DNA of 64,000 nt from Clostridium brassicae. GTDB taxonomy: Bacteria > Bacillota > Clostridia > Clostridiales > Clostridiaceae. Below the pieces are notes generated by a model. It saw only the letters and a list, made by a program, of their open reading frames with translations. It did no database searches and was not told where the DNA came from. Each line of letters opens with the position of its first letter. The first letter of the stretch is position 1. Below are positions 8,043-17,990 of this stretch, in pieces. Location: assembly GCF_026738875.1 (NCBI RefSeq), contig NZ_JAPQFJ010000001.1, positions 248,001 through 312,000 on the forward strand. Direction: 5' to 3'. The translations under genes were made by a program, and so were the position numbers.

Positions 8043-9323
8043 TTATAATTCCAGTCTTTCTATCCAAGGACTTTTCATGGATTCATGCCATAAATAGTTT
8101 AGATAGTATATGGAGTATTGTTTTTCTACATAATGATACGCAAATTGTCCAAATCTAGTTAGAAAAATTTTATTTCCTTTTTTAGTACACATTCTTAATG
8201 TCTTAAGAATTGTAAATAAAAGTTTGAATTCCTTTTCCATATCTTTATTAAATAATTCATAAAATCTATCTTTATCAATTATCCCATCATAGCATCTCCA
8301 AAATATCCAAAATATCATCTTTTCCCTAGATGTCATAGTATTTACTAGATTTATTGGAGGGGTTGGAGATTCTATTGAGTTACACTTTATATATTCATCT
8401 ACATTAAATGTGTTTAAATAAAAATAATTAGAAAAAAGAGAGCTAGCGCCTGCGCCTATTCCTATAAAACTTTCCCTGGTGACAGAGGTGTATCTGTTAT
8501 TTTCAGCTTTACCATATGTCCATATAGAACTTCTTTCATATCCATATTCTTTTGATACATTTTCAATTAGATTAAGAATTTTTTTCTCCCCAAATTCACT
8601 AAACCTACTTAACTTTTTTTCTTTTATAATTCTATCCATAGACGTCATAGGAAATATTATAAGTGGGTATATAGAAAGTTGATGAATGTTGTATGAATAA
8701 ACCTTTCTTAAATCATTTTCAATATCATCAATAGTTTGTCCAGGTATATTAGTCATAATGTCTACATCTACACATTTAAAATTAAACTTAATTATCTTTT
8801 CTAATGCATTTGTAGCTTCAGCTTTTTTATATCTTCTACCTAGGAAATTTAATTTATCATCATTAAAAGTTTGAATTCCTAAACTTATAAGGGTTATATC
8901 TGCAAGTTGTATTTTGTTTAAGAGTTCTTCTGTTACTTCTGTAGGATATACTTCTATCCCAACATCCCCATTAAAATTAAATTCTTTTTTTATAAAATCT
9001 AATACTTCTTTTATTTCATCAATTAAAAGAGTGGGGGTTCCTCCCCCTATATATATGGAAGAAATATTTTTGTTTTTTAAATGTTTCTTATAGAAATTGA
9101 GTTCATTTAGTAAAGCATTTTTATATTTTTCTACCTTTTCTTTTTCATAAACTACTTTATTATATGGACAATAAGGACAAATGCTTTTACAAAAGGGTAT
9201 ATGTATGTATAAACCTGTATTTTCCTCTATTTTATTAAAATCTACCATACCATTTTTATAGCCTTTAAATATAAATTTATCTCTCTTTTTAAGTATTAAC
9301 TTTCTAAATATATCTGTAATCAT
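8043..9323 (-). CDS. HemN/HemW-like radical SAM protein
   Basis: Protein of 426 residues related to oxygen-independent coproporphyrinogen oxidase and its relatives. It has YIHIPFCKSICPYCPY (CX3CX2C plus one more Cys), IYIGGGTPTLL for SAM binding and a C-terminal HemN-like domain. HemN, HemW and HutW/ChuW families share these motifs, so the reaction (porphyrinogen decarboxylation, heme chaperoning or heme breakdown) is not settled. No other heme gene is nearby. It starts 15 bases after the XRE gene and is co-transcribed with a second radical SAM gene. Confidence 0.78.
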   Translation of the reverse strand: MITDIFRKLILKKRDKFIFKGYKNGMVDFNKIEENTGLYIHIPFCKSICPYCPYNKVVYEKEKVEKYKNALLNELNFYKKHLKNKNISSIYIGGGTPTLLIDEIKEVLDFIKKEFNFNGDVGIEVYPTEVTEELLNKIQLADITLISLGIQTFNDDKLNFLGRRYKKAEATNALEKIIKFNFKCVDVDIMTNIPGQTIDDIENDLRKVYSYNIHQLSIYPLIIFPMTSMDRIIKEKKLSRFSEFGEKKILNLIENVSKEYGYERSSIWTYGKAENNRYTSVTRESFIGIGAGASSLFSNYFYLNTFNVDEYIKCNSIESPTPPINLVNTMTSREKMIFWIFWRCYDGIIDKDRFYELFNKDMEKEFKLLFTILKTLRMCTKKGNKIFLTRFGQFAYHYVEKQYSIYYLNYLWHESMKSPWIERLEL

Positions 9324-9337
9324 AATTTATTTTCTCC

Positions 9338-9787
9338 TTATGTATATAGTTCTTGTAATCTTTTTTCCATATACTCTAGATCAAAAGAGGAACATATTCT
9401 TCTATCCTTATTATCTAAGATTCTATAATGATTTGTTATTATATTTTGCTGTATTCTATAAATTCCTTTGCTATTAATTGGTATCCACCATACTTTTCCA
9501 CCCAAAGTATTTTTATAGTTCTCTTCATAATTGTTAAAGGCGATAGACAGTATTAAATCTTCAGAAGACCCTCCAAAAGCCATTTCAAGTATTTCTGAAT
9601 CCTTAAAGATAGTGCATACTGTTACAGCACCAGTCCATCCAAGGCTTGATCTACCTTTTTCTATCTGAACCAATGTTTTTTTTGATATTCCTATTATTTC
9701 TGCCATTTTGTCTTGAGTAAATTCTTTTTCATTTCTTATAAGCTTTAGCTTTTCATCTATCTTTTTTATAAAATCTGTTTTATTCAA
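9338..9787 (-). CDS. XRE-family regulator of the radical SAM operon
   Basis: Protein of 149 residues. The first ~65 form an XRE helix-turn-helix (KLIRNEKEFTQDKMAEIIGI, then KKTLVQIEKGRSS), and the rest is an unrecognised domain with several Trp and Tyr residues. It is the first gene of an operon with two radical SAM genes. A two-site palindrome lies about 15 bases upstream of the ATG, as expected for autoregulation. The signal it senses is unknown. Confidence 0.82.
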   Translation of the reverse strand: MNKTDFIKKIDEKLKLIRNEKEFTQDKMAEIIGISKKTLVQIEKGRSSLGWTGAVTVCTIFKDSEILEMAFGGSSEDLILSIAFNNYEENYKNTLGGKVWWIPINSKGIYRIQQNIITNHYRILDNKDRRICSSFDLEYMEKRLQELYT

Positions 9788-9801
9788 AAAAACCCTCTCC
9801 T

Positions 9802-9841
9802 AACTACACATATAGTGTAATTTTACACTATATGTGTAGTT
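9802..9841 (-). promoter_or_regulatory. Nested palindromic operator of the XRE operon
   Basis: Perfect 19-bp inverted repeat with a 2-base centre. Each arm contains its own 15-bp dyad: TACACATATAGTGTA at 9805-9819 and TACACTATATGTGTA at 9824-9838. Their centres are 19 bp apart, about two helical turns, so two regulator dimers could bind side by side. No T tract follows, arguing against a terminator. Confidence 0.75.
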
Positions 9842-9988
9842 GAGTAAAGGATAATTAAAATATATTTCCATAAATAATAAAATTCGGAGTACTATAGATG
9901 GTTATGTGTATTTGTAGATATGTTGTTAGTAGGTATTCTATAAGGTTAAGAGAGGGCTGAATATCTATGTGTAAATTATAAATTTTTT

Positions 9989-10303
9989 CTATGCTGAAGC
10001 ATAATTAGTTTTTTTAGCTGATATTTTTTTGTTTCTGTATTTAATTTTTTGCTTATTTTCTTTTATCCATTTTAATTTTTGTATCTTCTTTATATATAAT
10101 TCATCTGTGGACAATCTTAGACATGCCACCATCATGTAAAATGATTTTGGGATTATTCTGTTTTTAGTTAAGTATATACATTTTTTTGCTGCTTCAATGT
10201 TTTTAAAGTGACTGTGATTTTTATAATATCCTTCCAAATTAATTACTATATATCCACGTTTACTTTTTTTTATCAAGTAGCTACTATCTTTTAAAATTAT
10301 CAT
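9989..10303 (-). CDS. Small lysine-rich hypothetical protein
   Basis: A 104-residue basic protein with no recognised domain. The first ~60 residues look like a small alpha/beta unit (IVINLEGYYKNHSHFKNIEAAKKC), and the last 30 are dominated by Lys, Ile and Asn and may be disordered. AAGGATGTGAT precedes the ATG. It lies alone between the XRE operon and the PHP gene, all on the minus strand. Function not recognised. Confidence 0.6.
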   Translation of the reverse strand: MIILKDSSYLIKKSKRGYIVINLEGYYKNHSHFKNIEAAKKCIYLTKNRIIPKSFYMMVACLRLSTDELYIKKIQKLKWIKENKQKIKYRNKKISAKKTNYASA

Positions 10304-10359
10304 TTAATCACATCCTTAGGGAGTTATGTGTACTGACTATAAATAGTAGGTTATTTTTA

Positions 10360-11205
10360 TTAAGCTAATTTTAGTTGGTTTTTTGTATAATATATAGACT
10401 TATTGTCTGTTATTTTAACGAACTCAGGCTTTCTATTGTTAAATATAGTTATATATTTAAAGTTAGCTATTTTAGCTATTTCAATAGCCTCTTTTATTCC
10501 TTTTCCAACATCTACAGCATAATGAGCATCAGAACCTATTGTTATAATTTCACCTCCAAGTTCTCTATAGAATTTAACAATATCTAAATCGGGAAGACAT
10601 TTTTTTGCGTGTTGTCTAAGACCTGAAGTGTTAATTTCAATTCCCTTCCCGTTATTAATTAAAATTTTTAATATCTCTTCTAATTCTTCTTTATAATCGA
10701 TTAGTTTTATCTCAACTCCATATTTAGCACTATATCTTTTAACCAAGTCTAGATGAGCAATACAATCAAACAAATTCCATTCTGCAAGTTTTTTTAATTC
10801 TTTTAGGTATATTCTGCAATAATAATCAACGTCTATCTTTGAGTAATTTAATTCTCCGAAATCTACATCATCGCTCATTTTATGTGCAGATGCTAATACA
10901 TAGTCGAAAGGATTATTTTCAAGTATTTCTCTTGAAGATTTTGAATATATATGAGGCTGACCAAGTTCTATACCAAACTTAATTTTAAGATGCTTTTCAA
11001 AAAAATTTCTTGTCTCTAAAATTTCTAATAAATTGTCCTTAGGATCATAAAAAGAGTAATTTTCATTTTTTCTAGTAGGTTCAAAGTGATCTGTAATGGC
11101 AATTTCTTTTAATCCCATTTCTAAAGCTGATTTGCACATTTCTACAACTGAATTATGTCCATCAGTTGATTTTGTAGAATGTGTATGGTAATCATACAAA
11201 TACAT
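10360..11205 (-). CDS. PHP-domain phosphatase, histidinol-phosphatase type
   Basis: About 281 residues with a PHP (polymerase and histidinol phosphatase) fold. Metal-binding motifs are DYHTHS at the N terminus, AITDHFE, GIELGQPH, the AHLD motif and the late IGSDAH. The length fits HisK-type histidinol phosphatases. No other his gene is present, so the natural substrate may differ. ATG 11205 is preferred because AAGGAGATGAT precedes it and the protein then starts MYLYDYHTHS as in the family. Confidence 0.85.
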   Translation of the reverse strand: MYLYDYHTHSTKSTDGHNSVVEMCKSALEMGLKEIAITDHFEPTRKNENYSFYDPKDNLLEILETRNFFEKHLKIKFGIELGQPHIYSKSSREILENNPFDYVLASAHKMSDDVDFGELNYSKIDVDYYCRIYLKELKKLAEWNLFDCIAHLDLVKRYSAKYGVEIKLIDYKEELEEILKILINNGKGIEINTSGLRQHAKKCLPDLDIVKFYRELGGEIITIGSDAHYAVDVGKGIKEAIEIAKIANFKYITIFNNRKPEFVKITDNKSIYYTKNQLKLA

Positions 11206-11461
11206 TAGATCATCTCCTTTTATATGCAACTATTTTTAATATTACACTTAAATTATAATACCTGTTTGTAATATTCTCTTTAAGTTAATATTAAGATTAT
11301 GAAAATTTACATATTAAGTACTAAGCCTAGTATTTATTAAAGTTTTGTAACTACACAATTTCCTAAATTATTAAGTTTGAATTAAATAGTAATAAATGCT
11401 AAAATTAATCTAGATTATTTAAAGCAGGAGTGAGAAAAATGTAATTAGGAAATAGATTCCC

Positions 11462-12694
11462 TTGAAAATTAAATACGATTTGGATGAGGTGTTAAGAATG
11501 CAAGAAATTAAAGGGAGATATAATTCAGCAAAGGTATTTACTGATAATATAGATAGTGAAACTATTTCTCAATTATACACTCTGTTAAATCAAATGTTTA
11601 TTATAGATAGCAAAATAAGAATTATGCCAGATACTCATAGTGGTAAGGGGTGTGTTATAGGTACTACTATGACAATTAAAGATAAGGTGGTACCTAATTT
11701 AGTTGGTGTTGATATTGGATGTGGCGTAGATGTTATAAAAATAGATAGTAAAGAAATGGATTTTGAAAAGTTAGATAAGGTAATAAGAGAAAATATTCCT
11801 TATGGAATGAATATTCATGATAAATCTCATAGATTTTCAAAAGATATAAATTTAGAAGAACTAAAATGTATTAAGCATGTTAATTGCAGCAGAGCTATAA
11901 ATAGTATTGGAACACTTGGTGGAGGAAATCACTTTATTGAAGTAGATGTTGATATTGAAGGAGCATACTATGTTCTTATACACAGTGGAAGTAGATATCT
12001 TGGAGGACAAGTTGCTAAATATTATCAAGATTTAGCAGTTAAGAATTTTAACAGAGATAAAGTCATGAATGAAAGAGAAAAAATAATAAATGAATTAAAA
12101 GCCTGTGGAAAAGCTAGTAAAATTGAAAAAACTTTAAAGAAACTAAAGCATCCACCACAAAATCCTAAAGAACTTATGTATGTTGATGGAGCTAATTTTA
12201 AGGATTATATACATGATATGAATATAATTCAAAACTATGCTAAAACAAACCGCAGGGCTATGGCAGATATAATATTAAAAAATATGGGATGGAAAGTAGA
12301 AGATTACTTTTCAACTATACACAACTATATTGACATAGAAAATATGGTTTTAAGAAAAGGTGCAGTTTCAGCTCAGAAGGGTGAAAAACTAGTAATACCT
12401 ATAAACATGAAAGATGGGGCTTTGATTTGTATAGGTAGAGGAAATGAGGACTGGAATTTTTCAGCGCCTCATGGAGCTGGAAGGATATTTTCTAGAAAAC
12501 AAGCTAAAAAGGTGCTTTCATTAGAAGAATTTAAAAATAAGATGAATGGAGTATGGACATCATGTGTTTCACAATACACTTTAGATGAATCCCCAATGGT
12601 TTATAAACCTATATATGAGATAATAGAAAATATAATAGATACGGTAGATGTCATAAGTACTATAAAGCCAGTTTATAATTTTAAAGCTAACTAA
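11462..12694 (+). CDS. rtcB: RtcB-family RNA ligase
   Basis: RNA 3'-phosphate/5'-OH ligase of 410 residues using GTP and Mn. Conserved motifs are MPDTHSGKGCVIG, VGVDIGCGVDVI (metal-binding Asp and Cys), GTLGGGNHFIEV, HSGSRYLG and the late HGAGR, whose His is guanylylated. It starts with TTG in a poor ribosome-site context. Just upstream, a good GGAG site at about 11427 serves an ATG at 11439 that is followed at once by TAA. That may be a control element or a degenerate start. No RtcA, archease or rtcR neighbour is seen. Confidence 0.9.
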   Translation: MKIKYDLDEVLRMQEIKGRYNSAKVFTDNIDSETISQLYTLLNQMFIIDSKIRIMPDTHSGKGCVIGTTMTIKDKVVPNLVGVDIGCGVDVIKIDSKEMDFEKLDKVIRENIPYGMNIHDKSHRFSKDINLEELKCIKHVNCSRAINSIGTLGGGNHFIEVDVDIEGAYYVLIHSGSRYLGGQVAKYYQDLAVKNFNRDKVMNEREKIINELKACGKASKIEKTLKKLKHPPQNPKELMYVDGANFKDYIHDMNIIQNYAKTNRRAMADIILKNMGWKVEDYFSTIHNYIDIENMVLRKGAVSAQKGEKLVIPINMKDGALICIGRGNEDWNFSAPHGAGRIFSRKQAKKVLSLEEFKNKMNGVWTSCVSQYTLDESPMVYKPIYEIIENIIDTVDVISTIKPVYNFKAN

Positions 12695-12800
12695 AAATAG
12701 GTTTTAAATAGCAGGTAATCTCGTTTTATTAATTACTCCTTCAATTAAATTATTAAAGAAGAGTAGAGTATTAGAGTAGGATAGATATGAAATAAACATA

Positions 12801-12836
12801 AAATGAGCAGAGAGTTTTATTCTGCTCATTTTTTAA
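12801..12836 (+). terminator. Terminator after rtcB
   Basis: Stem AAATGAGCAGA/TCTGCTCATTT with a 9-base loop and a T tail. The remainder of the 12695-12968 gap is AT-rich with no other structure seen. Confidence 0.82.
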
Positions 12837-12968
12837 TAATCGAAAAATTAAAATTTGAAATTTTTAAATAAAACAAGCCACAAAAACTTAATTTAAATAT
12901 AAAATTATTTTATATTTATTTTGATAAAATGAATTACATAGTAATCAATAACATAATTGATTTTATTA

Positions 12969-13802
12969 TTAGAGTTCTTTATACCACACATTCATACTTT
13001 CTATTCCACCTGAAATATTAGTATTGTTAATCAAAGTTCCAGCAAAGGTATAGCAACTTTTAGAAAATGTGATATTCATACCATAGGATATGGATCTGGC
13101 TATACTATATGCTGTTTTAATTCCTCTGTTTTTCATTTCTTCTTCCATTTTGTCTAATAAATAAATAGCTAGTCCATTACCTCTATATTTAGGATTTGTG
13201 CCAAAATCCGTCATTTCGACATTGAGTTTCTCTTCATCCATTTCTGAAGAAGATATAGCTATAAGCTTATCATTATGCCAAATAGTAAAATAAATTACAT
13301 TTTCATTCATAGTTTTTAAAATATATTTGTAATCATGTATAGGAAAAGGGTATGTTTTAAAAATATCTTTATAAAATTCTGCAATTATTTTTGCGTCTTC
13401 TGCACAGGCTTTTCTATAGCTAAGGTATTTGGGTAGGTGATAATCTTTTTTGGTATTTTTATTTTCTTTAGCTTTATCTAAAACATTATTAATAATTTCT
13501 TTATCTTTTTTTTCATGTCTATCTTCAGAGAAATATTTAGCCATAAATAATCCATCATCTTTTCCTTTATATAAATTAGGAACTATAGCCTCTATACAGT
13601 AATTTTTTTCAAAAAAAGTTGATTTTGCACCAGAAGGGATTTTTACAAATATCTTTGTATATCCTTTTTGTTTTGATAGTTCTTCTAAGCTGTTGGTAAT
13701 ATCGGAAATATCATCTTTATGGAGTTTCATTAAGTATACACGATCATTTTCTTTATCATGTTGAATTATGGATTTACCTATTTTACTTATTGTATTATTC
13801 AT
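12969..13802 (-). CDS. ablB: Beta-lysine N6-acetyltransferase
   Basis: GNAT-family enzyme of about 277 residues matching AblB, which acetylates beta-lysine to the compatible solute N-epsilon-acetyl-beta-lysine. Features are the N-terminal [17 protein letters not shown] region and a C-terminal acetyl-CoA fold ([25 protein letters not shown]). ATG 13802 overlaps the kamA stop by eight bases, giving translational coupling and deciding the start. Pairing with the aminomutase is the main evidence for the role: osmoadaptation rather than lysine fermentation, whose kam/kdd genes are absent here. Confidence 0.88.
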   Translation of the reverse strand: MNNTISKIGKSIIQHDKENDRVYLMKLHKDDISDITNSLEELSKQKGYTKIFVKIPSGAKSTFFEKNYCIEAIVPNLYKGKDDGLFMAKYFSEDRHEKKDKEIINNVLDKAKENKNTKKDYHLPKYLSYRKACAEDAKIIAEFYKDIFKTYPFPIHDYKYILKTMNENVIYFTIWHNDKLIAISSSEMDEEKLNVEMTDFGTNPKYRGNGLAIYLLDKMEEEMKNRGIKTAYSIARSISYGMNITFSKSCYTFAGTLINNTNISGGIESMNVWYKEL

Positions 13803-15102
13803 TCTTCCTTCTCTCCAATCTCTCGTTGTTATTTGGGACAAAAGAAATAGCTTTATCATAATCACAAAGTAATTTTTCAATACCTATAGCTTTTATTTCT
13901 TCCACCTCATCTAAATTTAAGGTTAAATTGCAATTATCACAATCTAAATCACATAAATTAGCTTTATATGAATCAGGTTCTTTGTAAGTGGTTATAACTC
14001 CTTCATAATTTCTTAAAATAACTTTATTATGAGACCAAGATACTAGATAATTTGGCATAACAGGAATTTTACCGCCGCCACCAGGCGCATCAACAACAAA
14101 GGTTGGGATTGCAAATCCACTTGTATGTCCTCGAAGAGATTCCATTATTTCAATTCCTTTTCCAATAGGGGTTCTAAAGTGAGATAATCCTTCTGACATA
14201 TCACATTGATATATATAATATGGTCGAACTCTATTTTGTACTAACTTTTGAACTAATCTTTTCATTATGTGAGGACAGTCATTGACACCTGCTAATAATA
14301 CAGATTGATTACCAAGTGGAATTCCGGCATCAGCTAATTTTTTTAGTGCGTTTCTTGATGATTTTGTGATTTCTCTTGGGTGGTTGAAATGTGTATTTAT
14401 CCATAGTGGATGATACTTTTTTAACATGTTGACTAGATTATCTGTAATTCTGTAAGGTAATACTACAGGGGTTCTTGTACCTATTCGTATAACTTCAACG
14501 TGTGGTATGCTGCTAACTTCTTTTAAAATCCATTCTAAGTATTCATCAGATAATAAAAAAGGATCTCCACCTGATAACAATACATCTCTTACTTGTGGAG
14601 TGTTTTTTATATAATCAATTCCCTTTTTTATAGTTTCTTTATCAGGAATACAATCTATGTCTCCAACTTTTCTTTTTCTAGTACAATGTCTACAGTACAT
14701 TGCACAGACATTACTTATATGAAGTAAAACTCTATCAGGGTAGCGGTGAGTAACACCTTCTACGGGACTATCTTTATCTTCAGCTAATGGATCTGCCATA
14801 TCATATTTGTTTATGATTAGCTCTCGTGAGGATGGAAATGCTTGTTTATAGATAGGGTCATTTTTATAGTCATTAATGTCTATTAAAGACAGATAGTATG
14901 GAGTTATAGACATGGGGAATTTGCCCATTGTCGCTTTTATATCATTTTTTTCTTTCTCATCTATTTTAATATTTAATAATTTTTCAAAGGTTTCTATATC
15001 TTTTACACTGTGGTTTATCTGCCATTTCCAGTCTTTCCAACTAGAGTATTTTTCCTCCCAATTAATTGAATTAATATTTTGCTTTTCATTTTGTTCAGAC
15101 AT
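13795..15102 (-). CDS. kamA: Lysine 2,3-aminomutase
   Basis: Radical SAM/PLP enzyme of 435 residues that converts L-lysine to L-beta-lysine. The cluster motif is [12 protein letters not shown] and the SAM-binding stretch is [11 protein letters not shown]. The PLP region includes [14 protein letters not shown], and the C-terminal Cys set (CDLDCDNC) matches the zinc site of this family. GAGGAGAA precedes the ATG. It forms an operon with ablB. A near-consensus promoter lies at 15169-15197. Confidence 0.93.
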   Translation of the reverse strand: MSEQNEKQNINSINWEEKYSSWKDWKWQINHSVKDIETFEKLLNIKIDEKEKNDIKATMGKFPMSITPYYLSLIDINDYKNDPIYKQAFPSSRELIINKYDMADPLAEDKDSPVEGVTHRYPDRVLLHISNVCAMYCRHCTRKRKVGDIDCIPDKETIKKGIDYIKNTPQVRDVLLSGGDPFLLSDEYLEWILKEVSSIPHVEVIRIGTRTPVVLPYRITDNLVNMLKKYHPLWINTHFNHPREITKSSRNALKKLADAGIPLGNQSVLLAGVNDCPHIMKRLVQKLVQNRVRPYYIYQCDMSEGLSHFRTPIGKGIEIMESLRGHTSGFAIPTFVVDAPGGGGKIPVMPNYLVSWSHNKVILRNYEGVITTYKEPDSYKANLCDLDCDNCNLTLNLDEVEEIKAIGIEKLLCDYDKAISFVPNNNERLERRKNE

Positions 15103-15156
15103 AACATTCTCCTCTCTAATGAAATTCTTATATTATATAAAATTTTTATATTTTTT

Positions 15157-15197
15157 ACAAACAACTTTATTATAGCATATGAGTTGTTTGTTGTAAA
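15157..15197 (-). promoter_or_regulatory. kamA promoter with flanking inverted repeat
   Basis: On the minus strand TTTACA (15192-15197), a 17-base spacer and TATAAT (15169-15174), with TG one base before the -10 (extended -10). A 10-bp inverted repeat ACAAACAACT/AGTTGTTTGT (15157-15166 and 15182-15191) brackets the -10 box and could be an operator. Confidence 0.65.
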
Positions 15198-15438
15198 ATA
15201 AAAAGTATATGAGGTATTTAACAATTTTAAAGATAGATAGCATGAAATACAATATAGAGATAATTTATGTAAAAGTTTAATTATTAGTAAGGGAAGCTTA
15301 AGGAAACATATACTAAGGGTAGTGTATGTTTATATTTTTCATCATTATAGGATAACTTGATATAATTTGACTTGAAATGTAGAATTTTTAATAAAAAAGA
15401 TGTAAAATATCATTTATACATAAGAGGAGGAGTGAAAT

Positions 15439-16401
15439 ATGAAGAAAAGAATAAGCTTATTAATTTTCACCATGTTTTTTATATTTGGATTAGTTGGATG
15501 TAGCAATAGTGTTGTTAAAGATTCAATAAAACAAGGAAAAGAAGCACTTCAAAATAAAGATTATAATAAGGCATTAGCTTCCTTTGATATAGTGTTAGAT
15601 AAAGATAGCAAAAATGAAGAAGCTAATACTTTGAAAAGTATTATAAATGGATACTTAACAGCTAAAGAATATTTACAACAAGGTAAAGTAGAAGAAGCAC
15701 AAAACACACTTAAAGGAATTGATTCTAAGTATAATGAATACTCAATAAAAGATGATATAAATAAATTAAAAACAGAAATAGAAAAAGCTAAAGAAGATAA
15801 TAAAACAATTGATGAGGACATTATTAAATTAAATGCGTTATATGCTAATCACAAGTATGATGATGCAAAAAATCTTATTTTAGAATTAAATAAAAATCAG
15901 TTAAATGATAAACAAAAAGAAGAAATAAATAGTATAAATAATAAAATTATTAGTGAAGAAAAAAATTTAGGAAGTAATAAAAATACAGCAAATAGTAAAG
16001 AAAAAAATTTAAATACAACAAACACACAAGTATCAGTGCCTAAAAATCAAAAAAAATTATATATAAATAAATTAGATAATATTAAAGAAGGGCTAAAAGA
16101 TTTAGAAGTTAAGTACAGTGGATCAACATCGGAAATGAAACAAGCTGCTCAAGAAGAGTATAAAAGATGGGATACTTCTTTGAATGAAATATATGGTGTA
16201 TTAGAGTCACAATTATCATCTAGTGACATGAAACAATTAAAAGAAGAACAGCGTAAGTGGATATCTTATAGAGATAATAAAGCTAAAAAAGATTCTCTAG
16301 AGTTTAAAGGTGGAACAATGGAGTCACTAACTTATCTTGCTTCATCAGGGGAATCAACAAAAAATAGATGTTATCAATTGGTTGAAAAATATATGAAATA
16401 G
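15439..16401 (+). CDS. Lipoprotein with LprI/DUF1311-like C-terminal domain
   Basis: A 320-residue lipoprotein: signal peptide with lipobox GLVGC (Cys ~21). Residues ~25-180 are helical and TPR-like (ALQNKDYNKALASFDIVL, EEANTLKS). A Lys/Asn-rich linker follows, then a C-terminal domain at ~205-320 with the EEQRKWISYRDNKAK signature of DUF1311, known in lysozyme inhibitor LprI. It may bind a wall enzyme or sense the envelope; that is inference. The start follows a strong GAGGAGG. Confidence 0.8.
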   Translation: MKKRISLLIFTMFFIFGLVGCSNSVVKDSIKQGKEALQNKDYNKALASFDIVLDKDSKNEEANTLKSIINGYLTAKEYLQQGKVEEAQNTLKGIDSKYNEYSIKDDINKLKTEIEKAKEDNKTIDEDIIKLNALYANHKYDDAKNLILELNKNQLNDKQKEEINSINNKIISEEKNLGSNKNTANSKEKNLNTTNTQVSVPKNQKKLYINKLDNIKEGLKDLEVKYSGSTSEMKQAAQEEYKRWDTSLNEIYGVLESQLSSSDMKQLKEEQRKWISYRDNKAKKDSLEFKGGTMESLTYLASSGESTKNRCYQLVEKYMK

Positions 16402-16475
16402 GTAATATTGAAACATTTTACAGGCTGTTGTATACTTATGTAGAAAAATTATACATAATGAAAGGAAAAAAACTA

Positions 16476-17984
16476 ATGAAAAAATCTAGAAATATTTCAA
16501 TTATAACTATGATTATTTTTACGTTTTTAATGACATTAATCCCAGTTACTAAAGCACATGCCATTATAACACAAAGTAATATGGATAAAGCCACATTACT
16601 AAGCAATGATAAAAGGGTATCTGAAACTTTAACTAATAAAAATTTTAGAGATGATAGAAAGTACTATAAATTTAATATGGACAAGGATGGTCGGGTTGAT
16701 TTAACAATAAGTCATGATAAAGCTTATTCTGATAAAACTTTATTAATAGAGTTATATGATGAAAATGGATATAAAATAAAATCATCTCAAACTAAAGGAG
16801 AAGAATACAGAAATACAACATATTTACCAAAAGGTACTTACTATATTTATGTTCTAAAATATGCTTCAATAAGTTCTGTAAGTTTTGATATAAAGGTTAA
16901 TTTAAAGTATGGAAATTATTATGAAAAAGAGCCTAATGGTTCTATAGAAACTGCTAATGATATAAATTTAGATACTAGTTATACAGGTACCAGTGATGAT
17001 TATTATGATGAAGATTATTATAAATTTTATATAAATAAGGATGGAAAAATTACAATAAATTTTTCTTATGATTTAGTTGAAGGAGTAGAAAAAGGAGTTT
17101 GGAGGATAAGTATAGAAGATACTTATGGAACTTTAATAAGTGAGTATATCACTAAAACAGATGATACTAGTTTTGAAAAAAACATATCACTAAGCAAAGG
17201 AACATACTTAGTAAAAATCAAGCCTTACTCTGGCAAAGGTGTAGATTTAAATTATTCATTAAAGCTTAAATTTTCTTCAGATAATACATATGAAAAAGAG
17301 CCTAATGATTCATTAAAATACGCTACACCAATTGATTTAAATAGAGAATATAATGGGTCCATATCCTCTAAATTAGATAATGATTATTATTCATTTGTTG
17401 TAGGAAAACCTCAACCAGTTGAAATCAAATTATATAATTACAATATAAAAACTAAGTACCCAACTCTTATGCAAATTAAGATAGTGGATGCTGCTGAAAA
17501 AGAAGTTGTAAATACTAGACTAGTTCCTGATTATCTTGACAATGTTTCTTATAAGGTAACATTAGATAAAGGGACATATTATGTTCATGTATTTTTGTTT
17601 CCTTTAAGCTATTTTGAGAATGATTTAGATTACTCTATAAAAGTAATCGGAGATTCATCTTCTTCAACTATCGATACAGAGGGATTTAAGTCAAAACCAA
17701 CTCAAACTAATATTTCACCAAATAAGACATGGGAAATTAATTTTAGTGGGGCATTAGATATTAAAACAATAACTGAAAAAAATATATATGTTTTAGATAG
17801 TAATAAAAATATAGTTCCTATGCTTTATGTATTAGATACTGTAAAAAATAATAAAATAAGTGTAACACCTGTTAAAAATTATAATAGAGGAGAAACATAT
17901 ACTTTATACATTAAAGATTTAAAATCAACTTCAGGAAAAGTATTAAAGGAAAGAACAAAAATGGATTTTGTAATTCAAAAATAG
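16476..17984 (+). CDS. Secreted PPC-domain protein with C-terminal Ig-like domain
   Basis: About 502 residues with a signal peptide (ISIITMIIFTFLMTLIPVTKAHA). Three pre-peptidase C-terminal (PPC) beta domains follow, two introduced by YEKEPN(G/D)S repeats. The last ~100 residues are an SbsA/Big_5-like Ig domain (FKSKPTQTNISPNKTWEINF to MDFVIQK). No catalytic domain is seen, so it is probably a binding or accessory surface protein. The same C-terminal domain type ends the M16 protease at 58314. ATG 16476 is chosen for its AAAGGAAA site and for a proper signal peptide. Confidence 0.78.
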   Translation: MKKSRNISIITMIIFTFLMTLIPVTKAHAIITQSNMDKATLLSNDKRVSETLTNKNFRDDRKYYKFNMDKDGRVDLTISHDKAYSDKTLLIELYDENGYKIKSSQTKGEEYRNTTYLPKGTYYIYVLKYASISSVSFDIKVNLKYGNYYEKEPNGSIETANDINLDTSYTGTSDDYYDEDYYKFYINKDGKITINFSYDLVEGVEKGVWRISIEDTYGTLISEYITKTDDTSFEKNISLSKGTYLVKIKPYSGKGVDLNYSLKLKFSSDNTYEKEPNDSLKYATPIDLNREYNGSISSKLDNDYYSFVVGKPQPVEIKLYNYNIKTKYPTLMQIKIVDAAEKEVVNTRLVPDYLDNVSYKVTLDKGTYYVHVFLFPLSYFENDLDYSIKVIGDSSSSTIDTEGFKSKPTQTNISPNKTWEINFSGALDIKTITEKNIYVLDSNKNIVPMLYVLDTVKNNKISVTPVKNYNRGETYTLYIKDLKSTSGKVLKERTKMDFVIQK

Positions 17985-17990
17985 AGGCAG

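Noticed and set aside
8043-9323. Assignment as hemN, hemW or hemZ
   Set aside because: The motifs are shared by several families with different reactions and no heme gene is adjacent, so no symbol was given.
9802-9841. Terminator for the gene at 9989-10303
   Set aside because: The stem is perfect but has no T tract on either strand and sits directly before the XRE start codon, so an operator is the better reading.
13795-15102. Lysine fermentation cluster
   Set aside because: kamA is paired with ablB, and no kamDE, kdd, kce or kal genes are present, so beta-lysine acetylation is favoured.
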